Below, piece by piece: positions 41,935 to 53,061 of a DNA stretch of 64,000 nt. Origin of the DNA: Alkalilimnicola ehrlichii (GTDB lineage Bacteria > Pseudomonadota > Gammaproteobacteria > Nitrococcales > AK92); the NCBI RefSeq assembly GCF_003399765.1, contig NZ_NFZV01000012.1, positions 1 through 64,000 on the forward strand. The letters are read 5' to 3'. How positions within the stretch are numbered: position 1 is the first letter of the stretch; each line of letters begins with the position of its first letter. The translations under genes and the position numbers were made by a program. The notes under the pieces were generated by a model that saw only the letters and a list, made by a program, of their open reading frames with translations, searched no databases and had not been told where the DNA came from.

Positions 41935-42915
41935 ATGAAACTCAACCAGCTCCGTTACATCTGCGAGGTCGCCAGGCGCGGACTCAATGTATCTGCGGCT
42001 GCAGAAGCGTTATACACCTCGCAGCCGGGTGTTAGTAAACAAATCCGTTTGCTTGAAGAAGAGCTCGGCGTGCAGATTTTTGCGCGCAGCGGAAAACACC
42101 TCAGCCATATAACTCCCGCCGGCAAAGAGATCATCGCTGAAGCGGAACAAATACTCGCTCAGGTAAGGAACATACGATCCATTGCAGAGGATTACGACGA
42201 CGACAGCCGCGGCAGTTTATCGATAGCGACAACCCATACCCAGGCTCGACACGCCTTACCGGAAGTGGTGCGCCAGTTCCGCGAGCGCTATCCCTTGGTC
42301 AGCTTGCATATACATCAAGGCACGCCCATGCAGATCGCCGAGCTAGCAGCTCGGGGCAAGGTTGATTTTGCTATAGCCACCGAGGCGATCGAGTTATTCG
42401 AAGATCTTGTCATGATGCCGTGCTATCGGTGGAACCGGTGCGTTGTGGTACCGAAAGGGCACCCTCTATTGAGCAATCCGCCGCTGACGCTAGAGAAAGT
42501 TGCCAGCTACCCTTTGATTACATACGTTTTCGGGTTTACGGGGCGCTCAAAGCTGGATCAGGCGTTCGAAAAGGTCGGCCTGACACCCGAAGTCGTTCTC
42601 ACCGCAACGGATTCTGAGGTCATTAAGACCTATGTTTCCTTAGGGCTCGGTATCGGGATACTCGCTAGCATGGCCTACAATCGAGAGCGGGACACTGAAC
42701 TAGAGGCGCTCGATGCAAGCCATTTGTTCGAGTCGAGCATTACCAATATTGGGTTTCGGCGTGGCACCCATTTGAGGCGTTATATGTATGATTTTATTCA
42801 GCTGTTCGCCCCCCACCTAACGCCCGATATTGTTGAGCGGGCCTCACAGCTGAGAAGCAAAGAAGAACGGGTCAAGCTCTTTGCCGAGCTCGACCCGGAC
42901 ATCGGCACTAAGTAA
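41935..42915 (+). CDS. cysB: HTH-type transcriptional regulator CysB
   Basis: 326 residues, LysR family. The winged helix (1-60, LNQLRYICEVARRGLNVSAAA then YTSQPGVSKQIRLLEEELG) is followed by the sulfate/acetylserine-binding domain with THTQARHALP and TATDSEVIKTYVSLGLGIG. CysB senses O-acetylserine or N-acetylserine and activates sulfur-assimilation genes; cysG next to it and cysM at 4 kb are plausible targets (inference). Length equals the enteric protein (324). Confidence 0.95.
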   Translation: MKLNQLRYICEVARRGLNVSAAAEALYTSQPGVSKQIRLLEEELGVQIFARSGKHLSHITPAGKEIIAEAEQILAQVRNIRSIAEDYDDDSRGSLSIATTHTQARHALPEVVRQFRERYPLVSLHIHQGTPMQIAELAARGKVDFAIATEAIELFEDLVMMPCYRWNRCVVVPKGHPLLSNPPLTLEKVASYPLITYVFGFTGRSKLDQAFEKVGLTPEVVLTATDSEVIKTYVSLGLGIGILASMAYNRERDTELEALDASHLFESSITNIGFRRGTHLRRYMYDFIQLFAPHLTPDIVERASQLRSKEERVKLFAELDPDIGTK

Positions 42916-42931
42916 GGCCAAAGACGGCCTT
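42914..42931 (+). terminator. Small hairpin at the cysB stop
   Basis: AAGGCC, six-base loop, GGCCTT, overlapping the TAA stop and followed by GCTGTTGCC. Weak: short stem, no T-tract. Possible end of the cysB transcript. Confidence 0.35.
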
Positions 42932-43130
42932 GCTGTTGCCACCCTCGCTAAGCCCGCCCAGCCAAGCATCCATGCTAAAACCGGGCAAGAGCCTGGCCAA
43001 TATAGCGCCGCGAGGGTGCGGGAAACACCGCTTAAAACGCGGCCTAACCACGATAAAAACGGCACGCTAGCAGGCTGTCAGGAACTGGAGACAATCCCTA
43101 TCTCTGTTCTTATCAGTTTCTCCTTGTACC

Positions 43131-43296
43131 GACACTCCATCACACTTTAGCCTTCAAATGATGAAAGCCGGCACACACCGGCTGCTATCCGAATGCGTAC
43201 CAAGAGTAACGGCGCTGACGTATACGGTGTTCGGCAAACGCGTTCTTCTTTTAGTCTTAGGTACTTATTCTAAAGGCTAAAGTGTGACGGAGTGTC
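43131..43296. mobile_element. 166-bp element with 24-bp terminal inverted repeats (MITE candidate)
   Basis: Bases 43131-43154 (GACACTCCATCACACTTTAG plus CCTT) and 43273-43296 are inverted repeats with a single mismatch in 24. The 118-base interior has no open frame of note, a small hairpin GCCGG-CACACA-CCGGC, and a stretch resembling one near 49.05 kb. It lies in a 481-bp gap between cysB and the phasin-like gene that otherwise holds nothing I can identify. Length, perfect-type ends and lack of coding fit a miniature inverted-repeat element, but no target duplication is evident at the edges and no second full copy is in the window. A long bidirectional hairpin is the alternative. Confidence 0.5.
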
Positions 43297-43396
43297 AAAC
43301 TGCTTTTACGGCATCCTTACCGTTCTGCTTCCATGCAAGGGGCGATTCCTTTGCCCCTTCTGACAGGCCATCCTTTGCCTGCAAAATCCGGGCTTA

Positions 43397-43957
43397 CTAG
43401 GCACTCTTCTTCGCGTTAACGCGAGCTACCCGTTTACTGCCGTCACTTTCGCTATCCTTCGCACTCTGATCGCCGGCTTGCGCTTGCACGCTTTGAGACA
43501 TGCCCTGCCATACATCCATTTGCCGTTCCATCATCTGCCGGCACATATCGAACCAAGCGGACATCGGATTGCTCTCCGTATTGTCGCGATTAGCTAATAT
43601 GCCCAAATCCATACTGCGTGCCTGCTCAAACCAGCGGGACCACATTTGCCGGCGCATTTCGAGCATGTCGTCCATTAACTTAAAGCTCGTTTCCGCCCAT
43701 TCATTCATTGGCTGGATGGAGCCCGAGCCCTGCTGGGTCAATTGACGGCCTTGCTTGAGCCATTCGGCTTGAGCTTGAAGCAGGTCGTTTACAAGCCGTT
43801 CGCCAGCCTTCAAGTTATCTTGAAAGCTATCGTCGATCTGTTTCAGGACATTGGAGTCGCTGCTTTCTGTCGAAGCCGCTATCCAAGGCTGCCAAGCCGT
43901 TCGTGCGGCTTCGGCGAATGAACTCATAAGATTTGGCGTGGACTGTGTCTGTTCCAT
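43397..43957 (-). CDS. Phasin-like helical protein
   Basis: 186 residues, no signal peptide or membrane span. It is almost wholly helical and rich in Gln, Met, Trp and Ala, with repeated amphipathic stretches (LEMRRQMWSRWFEQARSMD, MMERQMDVWQGMSQSVQ). The C-terminus is Lys/Arg/Ala rich (RVARVNAKKSA), like the tails of polyhydroxyalkanoate granule proteins. This fits a phasin or related PHA-granule protein, but no PHA synthase gene is in the window and sequence signatures are weak, so treat the function as inference. It is a single-gene unit with its own 368-bp upstream region. Confidence 0.55.
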   Translation of the reverse strand: MEQTQSTPNLMSSFAEAARTAWQPWIAASTESSDSNVLKQIDDSFQDNLKAGERLVNDLLQAQAEWLKQGRQLTQQGSGSIQPMNEWAETSFKLMDDMLEMRRQMWSRWFEQARSMDLGILANRDNTESNPMSAWFDMCRQMMERQMDVWQGMSQSVQAQAGDQSAKDSESDGSKRVARVNAKKSA

Positions 43958-44325
43958 ATGACCTCCGTAAGCGCCTTAAGGGGTAAAGGATCCTTCCTTT
44001 ATCGTCAGCGAGGCGATAGACAGCTCCTGTCCGAGTCTCCAGCCACTCCTTGGCAGTCGCCTCCCCGTGGACATAACAATAATCTGCTACCCTCTGCGGG
44101 TAAATGAGATTCCTCCGAGACCCCTCTAGGTGTTTTTTCTGACGCAATAGGATTTTTCCTACGAAGCACTCAGCAAAACGCGCAGCACCGGTGAAACGAG
44201 GCGCGCCTTTCCCGCTTAACAGAAGAGAAAACGCCGGCAGCCATTGGTGCTGGCTGCCGGCGCGTTTGAACGAATGCGTCCGAAGAATAATTTCCGCTGG
44301 GGCGGTTTCTACGCTATAGGAATAC
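43958..44325. other. 368-bp region between serS and the phasin-like gene
   Basis: Contains the serS terminator (44221-44262) and, below it, about 260 bases that should include the promoter and leader of the phasin-like gene. An open frame on the minus strand covers it but also runs into both flanking genes in a non-coding phase. No RNA gene seen. Confidence 0.4.
44221..44262 (-). terminator. Intrinsic terminator of serS
   Basis: 12-bp perfect stem CGCCGGCAGCCA/TGGCTGCCGGCG, 7-base loop. On the minus strand it is followed by TTTTCTCTTCT. It lies 63 bases after the serS stop. Confidence 0.85.
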
Positions 44326-45985
<1,660 letters not shown>

Positions 45986-46620
45986 TCAACGGCCAGACAG
46001 ATCCATGCCGTCGGGTGCCACAATGTCGACACCTTCCGGCGGGTCAAACCGGAAACGCCCCGCGGGAACGCGAGGGTTAAGCTCCAGCTCGTCCAGCTCA
46101 AGCCGCGTCACTTGACCAAGCCCGGTATCCACCTCGATAATCCGAGGTACGCCGTCAAGTACTTGCATCCTAATAGATTGAAACTCCCAGTCCGACTCCT
46201 TAGGCACCAGGCTCAACCAACCGCCGCCTTCTTCCTCAATTTGGAAAGCCGATTCAAGACCCTCGAAATCGCCGCTCAGGAGCAATGCAGGACCATAACC
46301 CAGGACTTCATCTAGCGGCCGCACCGTTACTTGCTCAAGGTCGATATCGTAGACCCAAAGCCGCCGGCCATCGGCAACGATTTCTTGCTCGAAGGGTTCG
46401 TCGTAAGACCAGCGAAAGCGGTTAGGTCGCTGCAGAACCAGCTCGCCGGACGTCTGCTCGAGCAATCGGCCATCTTCGTCGAAAGTCGCCTGGACAAACT
46501 CCCCTCTAAGGGTTTCTACCGACTCATAATACTGCTGAAGGGCCTCAAGTCCGCTCTGCTCGGCATTCGCCGCGCTTAGCCAGATGCAAACTAAAAAAAC
46601 CATAGGAATCGCTTTGCCAT
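45986..46620 (-). CDS. lolA: Outer-membrane lipoprotein carrier LolA, frame broken in the signal peptide
   Basis: Periplasmic shuttle carrying lipoproteins from LolCDE to LolB. The mature part (about 186 residues; LQQYYESVETLRGEFVQATF, NRFRWSYDEPFEQEIVADG, VWVYD-like LWVYDIDLEQV) is intact. The frame open from 46603 would give a signal peptide with no positive N-region. A better start is the ATG at 46620 (after GAGGG), reading MAKRFLWFF; it meets a stop at the A7 run 46593-46599 (plus strand), and one added base joins it to the LolA frame, giving about 211 residues with a normal signal peptide. It follows ftsK by 35 bases. Confidence 0.9.
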
Positions 46621-46655
46621 TATTCCCTCACTCGCTTACTGCGGACTAGTGCCTC

Positions 46656-48977
46656 TTAGTCTTTGGGCGGCGGCGGCGCCAACACTTCGCGCGACCCATT
46701 GGGCTGTAACGGCCCGACTACACCCGCGGCCTCCATCTCTTCTACCAAGCGCGCTGCGCGGTTGTATCCAACCTTAAGCCTGCGCTGAACGCCGGAAACC
46801 GAAGCTCGACGCGTTTCCGTTACGACCCGCACTGCTTGATCGTATAAAGGGTCGCCCTCGCCGTCGCCGCCACCATTACCAGCACTTAAGCCCGGTATAG
46901 GCGGCGCATCGACCGGTTCGTTCAAAATCTCGTCGATGTATTCGGGCTCGCCGTAGGTCTTTAAATACTCGACGACTTGATGGACCTCGTTATCGGCAAC
47001 AAAAGCGCCATGTACACGTTGCGGCAACCCGGTTCCCGGTGCGAGATAAAGCATATCGCCATGCCCAAGCAGATTCTCTGCTCCCATCTGGTCCAGAATC
47101 GTTCTGGAATCAACCTTGGAAGATACTTGGAACGCAATACGGGACGGAATGTTCGCTTTAATCAAACCCGTAATCACATCGACCGACGGCCGTTGCGTCG
47201 CCAAAATCAGATGAACGCCGGCCGCCCGAGCCTTCTGCGCCAATCGGGCGATGAGTTCCTCAACCTTCTTGCCTACCACCATCATCATGTCGGCGAACTC
47301 GTCAACCACCACAACGATATAGGGGAGCGGCTCTAGCTTCGGTATCTCCTGTGGCTCATCGCTGAGAGCACTTTCGTCTGGCTTGAACAACGGATCGGAT
47401 ATCGGCTCCCCCCGCTCCGCCGCGTCACGAACTTTTTTGTTGTAACCGCTGATATTACGCACCCCTAGCGAGGCCATCAGACGATAACGACGCTCCATCT
47501 CCGCCACGCACCAACGTAAGGCGTTGGCCGCCTCTTTCATGTCGGTAACAACGGGCGCAAGCAAATGCGGAATGCCATCGTAAACCGACAACTCCAGCAT
47601 CTTCGGATCGATCATGATCAAGCGTGCCGATTCCGGCGTGTTCTTGTAGAGCAAGCTCAGAATCATTGCGTTAACACCGACCGACTTACCGGAGCCCGTC
47701 GTCCCGGCAACCAGCAAATGCGGCATTTTCGCGAGATCCGCCACCACGGAAAGACCGGCAATATCTTTACCTAACGCCATTGTTAATGGGCTGCTCGAAC
47801 GCTCGTATTCGCGCGAACGGATAATCTCGCTCAGCGCGATGAGCTGACGCTCTTCGTTCGGAATTTCTAAGCCGATGGTCGATTTGCCGGGAATAACCTC
47901 GACCACCCGAACCGCGATCACCGATAAGGCGCGCGCTAGATCCTTCGCCAGATTACTTATCTGACTAACCTTAACGCCTGCCGCAGGTTGCAGTTCGAAA
48001 CGGGTGATAACAGGCCCAGGGTGCACCTCGACCACTTCAACCTCGACCCCAAAATCGGCCAGTTTCAACTCAACCTGGCGCGACATCGCCTCCAGGGCTT
48101 CCTTGGAGTATCCCACGCGTTGTTCCGGAGCCGGATTCAGTAGGCTTGCCGGCGGCCTGCCGTCAGAGGTAGGGCCTTCGAACAAGGGCATTTGCTGTTC
48201 TTTGGCAGCTCTCTTGCTGACTTTAACTTTCGGCGCCGACGCTTCGATCTTCGGCGGTTTGCGATCCTTAACTTTCCGTTCGTGCTTCTCGCGCTTTTCG
48301 GTTCGGGCTTTGCGCGCTTGGCGCCCAAGCCAGTACTCGCGAAGCCGGCGCAACTGAGCAGCCATTAAACTGCTTAGCATGATCGCGAGTCGCCCCGTTA
48401 CATCCATCAACGTGACCCAGGACAAACCGGTAAATAAGGTTACGCCGGCGAGAAAAGCGGCTAACGAGAATAAGGTCGCACCAAGGAAATTGAACGCCGA
48501 GTGCAGGGCCTCTCCAACGAGATCCCCTAAAATTCCCCCGCTGGTTAAGGGGACCGTCCCCTGAACTGCGTCGAAATGTAATGTCGCCAGCGCGGCCCCT
48601 GAGAGCACGGTCAGCAAGAAGCCGACGCCACGCAACGCGATAACGCCCCAATGGATGGCCCGTTGCTCCGTACGCTGCCAACGAAACGCCTGCCAAGCGG
48701 CATAGGCAAGCATTACCGGAAATAAATACGCGAGGTAACCGAACAGGTACAGGCTCAGATCGGCAAAATAGGCGCCGGCGACCCCTCCTGCATTGTCAAT
48801 CCGATCGCCGGACGAACTATAACTCCAACCAGGATCCGTCGGGCTATAGGTCACCAAAGCAACCATCAAGAAGGCCGCTAGCGCCAATAATAAAAATAAC
48901 GCAGCCTCACGCAATCCCCTGCTGACATGATGTCCTAACGGGGACGGTAAGCTCTTTCGGGCATCCGTCTTATCCAC
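46656..48977 (-). CDS. ftsK: DNA translocase FtsK
   Basis: 773 residues. Four membrane helices in the first 185 residues anchor it at the septum; a short basic linker (about 215-265, K/R/E rich) is much shorter than in E. coli; then the motor domain with Walker [13 protein letters not shown] and Walker [14 protein letters not shown]; and the C-terminal gamma winged helix ([24 protein letters not shown]) that reads KOPS and activates XerCD. It co-ordinates chromosome dimer resolution with division. First gene of the ftsK-lolA pair. Confidence 0.96.
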   Translation of the reverse strand: MDKTDARKSLPSPLGHHVSRGLREAALFLLLALAAFLMVALVTYSPTDPGWSYSSSGDRIDNAGGVAGAYFADLSLYLFGYLAYLFPVMLAYAAWQAFRWQRTEQRAIHWGVIALRGVGFLLTVLSGAALATLHFDAVQGTVPLTSGGILGDLVGEALHSAFNFLGATLFSLAAFLAGVTLFTGLSWVTLMDVTGRLAIMLSSLMAAQLRRLREYWLGRQARKARTEKREKHERKVKDRKPPKIEASAPKVKVSKRAAKEQQMPLFEGPTSDGRPPASLLNPAPEQRVGYSKEALEAMSRQVELKLADFGVEVEVVEVHPGPVITRFELQPAAGVKVSQISNLAKDLARALSVIAVRVVEVIPGKSTIGLEIPNEERQLIALSEIIRSREYERSSSPLTMALGKDIAGLSVVADLAKMPHLLVAGTTGSGKSVGVNAMILSLLYKNTPESARLIMIDPKMLELSVYDGIPHLLAPVVTDMKEAANALRWCVAEMERRYRLMASLGVRNISGYNKKVRDAAERGEPISDPLFKPDESALSDEPQEIPKLEPLPYIVVVVDEFADMMMVVGKKVEELIARLAQKARAAGVHLILATQRPSVDVITGLIKANIPSRIAFQVSSKVDSRTILDQMGAENLLGHGDMLYLAPGTGLPQRVHGAFVADNEVHQVVEYLKTYGEPEYIDEILNEPVDAPPIPGLSAGNGGGDGEGDPLYDQAVRVVTETRRASVSGVQRRLKVGYNRAARLVEEMEAAGVVGPLQPNGSREVLAPPPPKD

Positions 48978-49328
48978 AACAACCTTTCACAGTTAAAATT
49001 GCCTGATGTACAGAACCGGTTAGACATGCTGGCAGGAACATACACGGTATTCGGTCAAACGCGCTTTCGATAACGACGTCAGCACATTACACGAAAGACT
49101 TAACCGTTCCATTCAAGCTCAACACCTGTAAGAAGACGAACAATATTCCTTATCCGCAGGTACGCGCCTGACATGCCAGAGGCTAGACTAAACGCCGTCG
49201 GCACACGCACATTGTGTTTTCCGCCCCTTCGCTTATAGCGGTGCGGGTACCTTTCAACGCTTCCCTCGGCGGGCATGAGCTCCGCGCCTTTCCGTACTTC
49301 CTTAGTTATAGCGCGTAAGTGCTGGAAG
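48978..49328. other. 351-bp gap between ald and ftsK
   Basis: Holds the ald 3' end and ftsK promoter (both minus strand). An 84-codon open frame on the minus strand (49100-49354) begins inside ald and has no family resemblance I can recognise. Bases about 49040-49068 (ACGGTATTCGGTCAAACGCG) closely resemble a stretch inside the inverted-repeat element at 43.2 kb. Confidence 0.4.
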
Positions 49329-50417
49329 TTATCCCCTTTTCTTAGCATCTGCAACCGCAGCAGCCACCGCGGGGTGAACTAACCTGCCAGCTTTGACATT
49401 AATTCCACTCGCCAAACCGGAATCATTTTCCCACTCTGGCTCAAGCAGCCGTAGTAAGTATGGCGCCAACCGCGATGCCAGCGCTTGAGAAGCCGTCCTG
49501 GCGACAGCCCCCGGCATGTTGGTTACCGCAAAATGTACGACGTCATGAACCCGATAAGTGGGTTGCTCATAGTCGGTAGCCCGGGTAGTCGCTATACAAC
49601 CGCCTTGATCGACCGCAATATCGCAAATGACAGCTCCCGGCAACATCGTCTTAACGCATGCTTCCGAAACCACTATCGGCGCTCTGCCGCCGGGAACCAG
49701 TACTGCACCGATCACCAAATCGGCCTCTTTAACGGCCGCCTCGATCGCTGCCGAATGCGCATACAGGCCTGTAACGTTAGGCCCTATAGCTTGGACAACA
49801 TCAAGCCGCTCCGGTTTCAAATCGAAAGCGACCACCTCGGCGCCTAGCCCGGCTAACGTATGAGACGCATGCCATCCTGCATGACCTGCCCCAAGCACAA
49901 CGACCCGCCCTCGCGTCACCCCGGGTATGCCTCCCAGTAGAACGCCGCGGCCTCCTTGCGGGCTATGTAGAAGCGTCGCCCCGACTTGCGCGGCTAAGCG
50001 CCCCGCAATAGCACTCATCGGTGCCAGCAACGGTAGACTATCGCCATGTTCGGCCGTAACCGTTTCAAATGCTACCGCCGTCGCCCCGCTACGGCACAGC
50101 GCTTCCGCCAACCAAGGGGCGGCAGCTAAGTGCAGATAGCAGAATAGAACCTGACCGGATTGCAATCGAGCGACTTCGTCCGCTAACGGTTCTTTCACTT
50201 TAAGCACGAGATCCGCTTCCCGCCATAAGGCTTCGGCATTCCGTTCCAGACGCGCGCCGGCGTCCGCGTAGGACTGATCCGGATAACCGCTACTCTGCCC
50301 GGCCCCAACCTCGAGTACGACGTTCGCTCCCTCATTGATCAGTTGCCGGCACAGCTCGGGCGTTAACGCCACCCGGCCTTCGTGAGGTTTGCGCTCTTTC
50401 GGCACCGCTATTCGCAT
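49329..50417 (-). CDS. ald: Alanine dehydrogenase
   Basis: 362 residues. N-terminal signature MRIAVPKERKPHEGRVALTP with the substrate-binding Arg and Lys, and the NAD-binding VVVLGAGHAGWHASHTLAGL. It interconverts alanine with pyruvate and ammonia. The nucleotide site lacks the extra domains of transhydrogenase PntA, so Ald is the better call. It is a single gene upstream of ftsK on the same strand, divergent from aat. Confidence 0.92.
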   Translation of the reverse strand: MRIAVPKERKPHEGRVALTPELCRQLINEGANVVLEVGAGQSSGYPDQSYADAGARLERNAEALWREADLVLKVKEPLADEVARLQSGQVLFCYLHLAAAPWLAEALCRSGATAVAFETVTAEHGDSLPLLAPMSAIAGRLAAQVGATLLHSPQGGRGVLLGGIPGVTRGRVVVLGAGHAGWHASHTLAGLGAEVVAFDLKPERLDVVQAIGPNVTGLYAHSAAIEAAVKEADLVIGAVLVPGGRAPIVVSEACVKTMLPGAVICDIAVDQGGCIATTRATDYEQPTYRVHDVVHFAVTNMPGAVARTASQALASRLAPYLLRLLEPEWENDSGLASGINVKAGRLVHPAVAAAVADAKKRG

Positions 50418-50776
50418 AGCTATCTCCGCTTTCCGCGACTACTTGTCGCCGATTGATGGCGACCAACGCAAAGCTAATAAAAGAACCGTTTCTGTGCTCA
50501 GTATACATGGGTTAGGCGATCCTCTGATCGAAGATCGACGGCGTATCGCCGAGTGCCCGCTGCACACCCTTATAAAACCATGTCGCAGCCGGCTCTGAGG
50601 ACGCTTTCCTGGCGCCCATGTTATGCCTCCGGTTGCAGCTTCCCCAATGAGGCTTAAGAAAACTATATGGGATCGTAGGGCAGACTTGTTATTATCAACG
50701 GTACACTAGGAATCCTGCGGCACTATTGGCGAGCGTGGAAAGCACGCAATCAATGTAGGAGTCGGTACACTTTAAC
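50418..50776. other. 359-bp divergent region, ald/aat
   Basis: Upstream regions of ald (minus) and aat (plus). No supported gene. TTGTTATTATCAACGGTACAC around 50690 is AT-rich and could be promoter sequence for aat, but a -35/-10 pair is not convincing. Confidence 0.4.
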
Positions 50777-51510
50777 ATGCGTCGCCTTCATTGGCTGAAC
50801 GAACAAGACCCAGATAGCTTCCCTGATGTCAGGCAGGCCCTGGAGGAGCCAAATGGGCTGCTTGCCGTAGGCGGCGACCTCTCGGCGGAGCGCCTGGAGC
50901 AGGCCTATCTGCGCGGCATTTTTCCGTGGTACTCGGAAGGGCAGCCCGTCCTGTGGTGGTCTCCCGACCCGAGAATGGTGCTTTTTCCGGAGCGACTACG
51001 GGTTACCCGCAGCCTTCGTAAGCGAGCACAAAACGCTGGCTTTAGGGTGACGTTCGATCAAGCTTTTGAACATACTATTACCGCCTGCGCCGCCCCCAGA
51101 CCCGGCCAACCGGGAACTTGGATCAGCGACGACGTGATAGCTGCGTACACTCAACTTCACCGGAAAGGAGTCGCTCACTCGGTTGAGGTATGGGACGGCG
51201 ACGAGTTAGCGGGGGGCTGTACGGCGTTGGCTTAGGTAAAGCGTTCTTCGGGGAATCGATGTTTAGCCGCCAACGCGACGCATCGAAAATCGCACTACTG
51301 TGGTTAACAAGGCAGTTGTCCGCCTGGGATTACGCCCTTATCGATTGCCAAGTATCCTCTACACACCTATTCAGCTTAGGTGCCGAAGAGGTATCGAGGG
51401 ATGAGTTTATCGCCCGTTTAAAGGTCGCGGTGGCGGAGCCCGGTCAGCCTTCGCCTTGGCAATTCGACCCCGGTTTTTCACCGCTGCCGCAGCCGACCGA
51501 GGAGGCATAG
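50777..51510 (+). CDS. aat: Leucyl/phenylalanyl-tRNA-protein transferase, frame broken at a G6 run
   Basis: Adds Leu or Phe from tRNA to N-terminal Arg or Lys, creating N-degrons for ClpS. First frame: [42 protein letters not shown]; it loses phase at DELAGG. Second frame resumes at [19 protein letters not shown] and [20 protein letters not shown]. One added G in the run 51211-51216 joins them to 244 residues, the family length. The aat-bpt order and 11-base gap suggest co-transcription. Confidence 0.93.
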
Positions 51511-51521
51511 CGCAGCGCAAT

Positions 51522-52241
51522 ATGGACAAACCTAACGGCCACTACCGGCAGCTTTCCGTCTATGCCACAGGCCAGCACAGCTGCGCCTATTTACCGGAAA
51601 GAACTGCTCGAACTCTGTTTCTCGATCCGCGCGAATCCATTAATGCGGCTACCTACGACGCGCTCATGAAGCAAGGCTTTCGCCGTAGCGGCGAATACGT
51701 CTATCGGCCTAACTGTCCGGCTTGCCAGGCGTGTCAGTCGTTACGAATTCCGGTAGATGCTTTCTCCCAGAGCCGGCGACATCGCCGCTGCATAAAGAGG
51801 AATGCGCAGGTTACAGTACATGGTGTCGCGGCCGAATTTCGTGACGAGCACTTCGCCCTGTACCAACGTTATATCGATACGCGTCACGGCGGCAGCGAAA
51901 TGGACGGCCTAGACCCGCAGCAATACCTGGAATTTCTCACCGCCGATTGGTCCGATACCGTCTTTTACGAATTCCGGGACCAGGGCAGACTACTCGCGGT
52001 GGCGGTTGTCGACTGTTTACCCAACAGCCTTTCCGCCGTTTACACCTTCTACGACCCCGCCGAGGTTGGCAGAGGCCTTGGTAACCTCGCCATACTTTGG
52101 CTTATCGAAGAGGCTAAACGCACCCGCCGCCGCTACGTTTATCTTGGTTATTGGATAGCGGAATCCGACAAGATGCGGTATAAGAGCGACTTCCGCCCAC
52201 ATGACATACACGTCAACGGCCGCTGGTTACGGGTAGACTAA
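51522..52241 (+). CDS. bpt: Aspartate/glutamate leucyltransferase (Bpt/Ate1-like)
   Basis: 239 residues from the ATG at 51522, the start that matches homologues; an upstream in-frame ATG at 51456 lies in aat. N-terminal cysteines in GQHSCAYLPER and CPACQACQSLRIP are family signatures; the C-terminal acyltransferase part has SLSAVYTFYDP and VYLGYWIAESDKMRYKSDFRP. Bpt attaches Leu to N-terminal Asp or Glu, a second route into the ClpS N-degron pathway. Sits between aat and infA. Confidence 0.93.
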   Translation: MDKPNGHYRQLSVYATGQHSCAYLPERTARTLFLDPRESINAATYDALMKQGFRRSGEYVYRPNCPACQACQSLRIPVDAFSQSRRHRRCIKRNAQVTVHGVAAEFRDEHFALYQRYIDTRHGGSEMDGLDPQQYLEFLTADWSDTVFYEFRDQGRLLAVAVVDCLPNSLSAVYTFYDPAEVGRGLGNLAILWLIEEAKRTRRRYVYLGYWIAESDKMRYKSDFRPHDIHVNGRWLRVD

Positions 52242-52387
52242 TGCTCAACCGATCGTTAGGCCGCTCGCCCCGTCTCGGCGGCGGATAGCAGTTTTTTCAT
52301 AAACACTGCCCATAATGCCTTGAATACGTTAGAATCCCCGCTCTCCTAAGAGAGCCTGTTCATTCATAGTGATGAGAGAGAGGTTGA

Positions 52388-52606
52388 ATGGCGAAGGAAG
52401 ACTCTATCAAAATGCAGGGTAAGATCGTTGAAACCCTGCCAAACACGATGTTCCGCGTCGAGCTGGAAAACGGGCATATCGTAACGGCCCATATTTCCGG
52501 CAAAATGCGTAAGCACTATATCCGCATTCTGACGGGCGATACGGTTACAGTCGAGTTAACGCCCTACGACTTAAGCAAAGGTCGTATCACGTACCGCGCC
52601 CGTTAA
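52388..52606 (+). CDS. infA: Translation initiation factor IF-1
   Basis: 72 residues, exact family length, single OB fold ([46 protein letters not shown]). Binds the ribosomal A site during initiation. A TAGAAT hexamer at 52330-52335 may be its -10 element; the leader has the small repeat CTCTCCTAAGAGAG. Follows bpt by 146 bases and is convergent with clpA. Confidence 0.97.
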   Translation: MAKEDSIKMQGKIVETLPNTMFRVELENGHIVTAHISGKMRKHYIRILTGDTVTVELTPYDLSKGRITYRAR

Positions 52607-53061
52607 TTAAAACGCTCTAGGCAGGGCGTCGTGGCTGTTGCGTAACCGACGCGACCCGTATCGGAAGGTTTCAGCGTCGGCCACTTCGCATCTATGTGCC
52701 ACCGCCGCTCGGGGCAGCCCTGTTGAAGCTGCCGTCAGGCCGCTTCGCATAACTAAAAAACGCGAGATGGGTACAGCAGGGACCGGAGGCGCTAACCGCA
52801 GAACGCGGAAAAGGCGCCCTCCTCGCTTCCCAAAGCTATTGTTCGCGCGACGTTTTACGACTGTGCCTGCCGCGCCAACTAACTCTGCCCTACTAGAAGC
52901 ATAAACACTCACCCACTCAAGAAAAGAGATGCCTAATACGGCTGCTCGGAAGGGCCTTATCGCCTCTGGCAGCGTTCCTCCTGCCCAGGCATTCAAAACG
53001 CAAGACGCGCTGCCGAGCGACTATCGCGCTCGGCAGCCTATTACAAGGACAAGCACTCGCC
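52607..53061. other. 455-bp gap between infA and clpA
   Basis: Convergent 3' region. No tRNA cloverleaf (no GGTTCRAxTCC arm found) and no supported coding sequence; open frames on both strands are short and without family resemblance. The right end carries the clpA terminator hairpin (53009-53037). Confidence 0.45.
53009..53037 (-). terminator. Terminator-like hairpin downstream of clpA
   Basis: 11-bp perfect stem GCTGCCGAGCG/CGCTCGGCAGC with 7-base loop, 24 bases after the clpA stop. On the minus strand a weak T-rich stretch (TCTTGCGTTTTG) follows. Confidence 0.65.

Noticed and set aside
49100-49354. 84-codon minus-strand frame between ald and ftsK
   Set aside because: Starts inside ald, no ribosome site of its own, no family resemblance; the region fits spacer and promoter.
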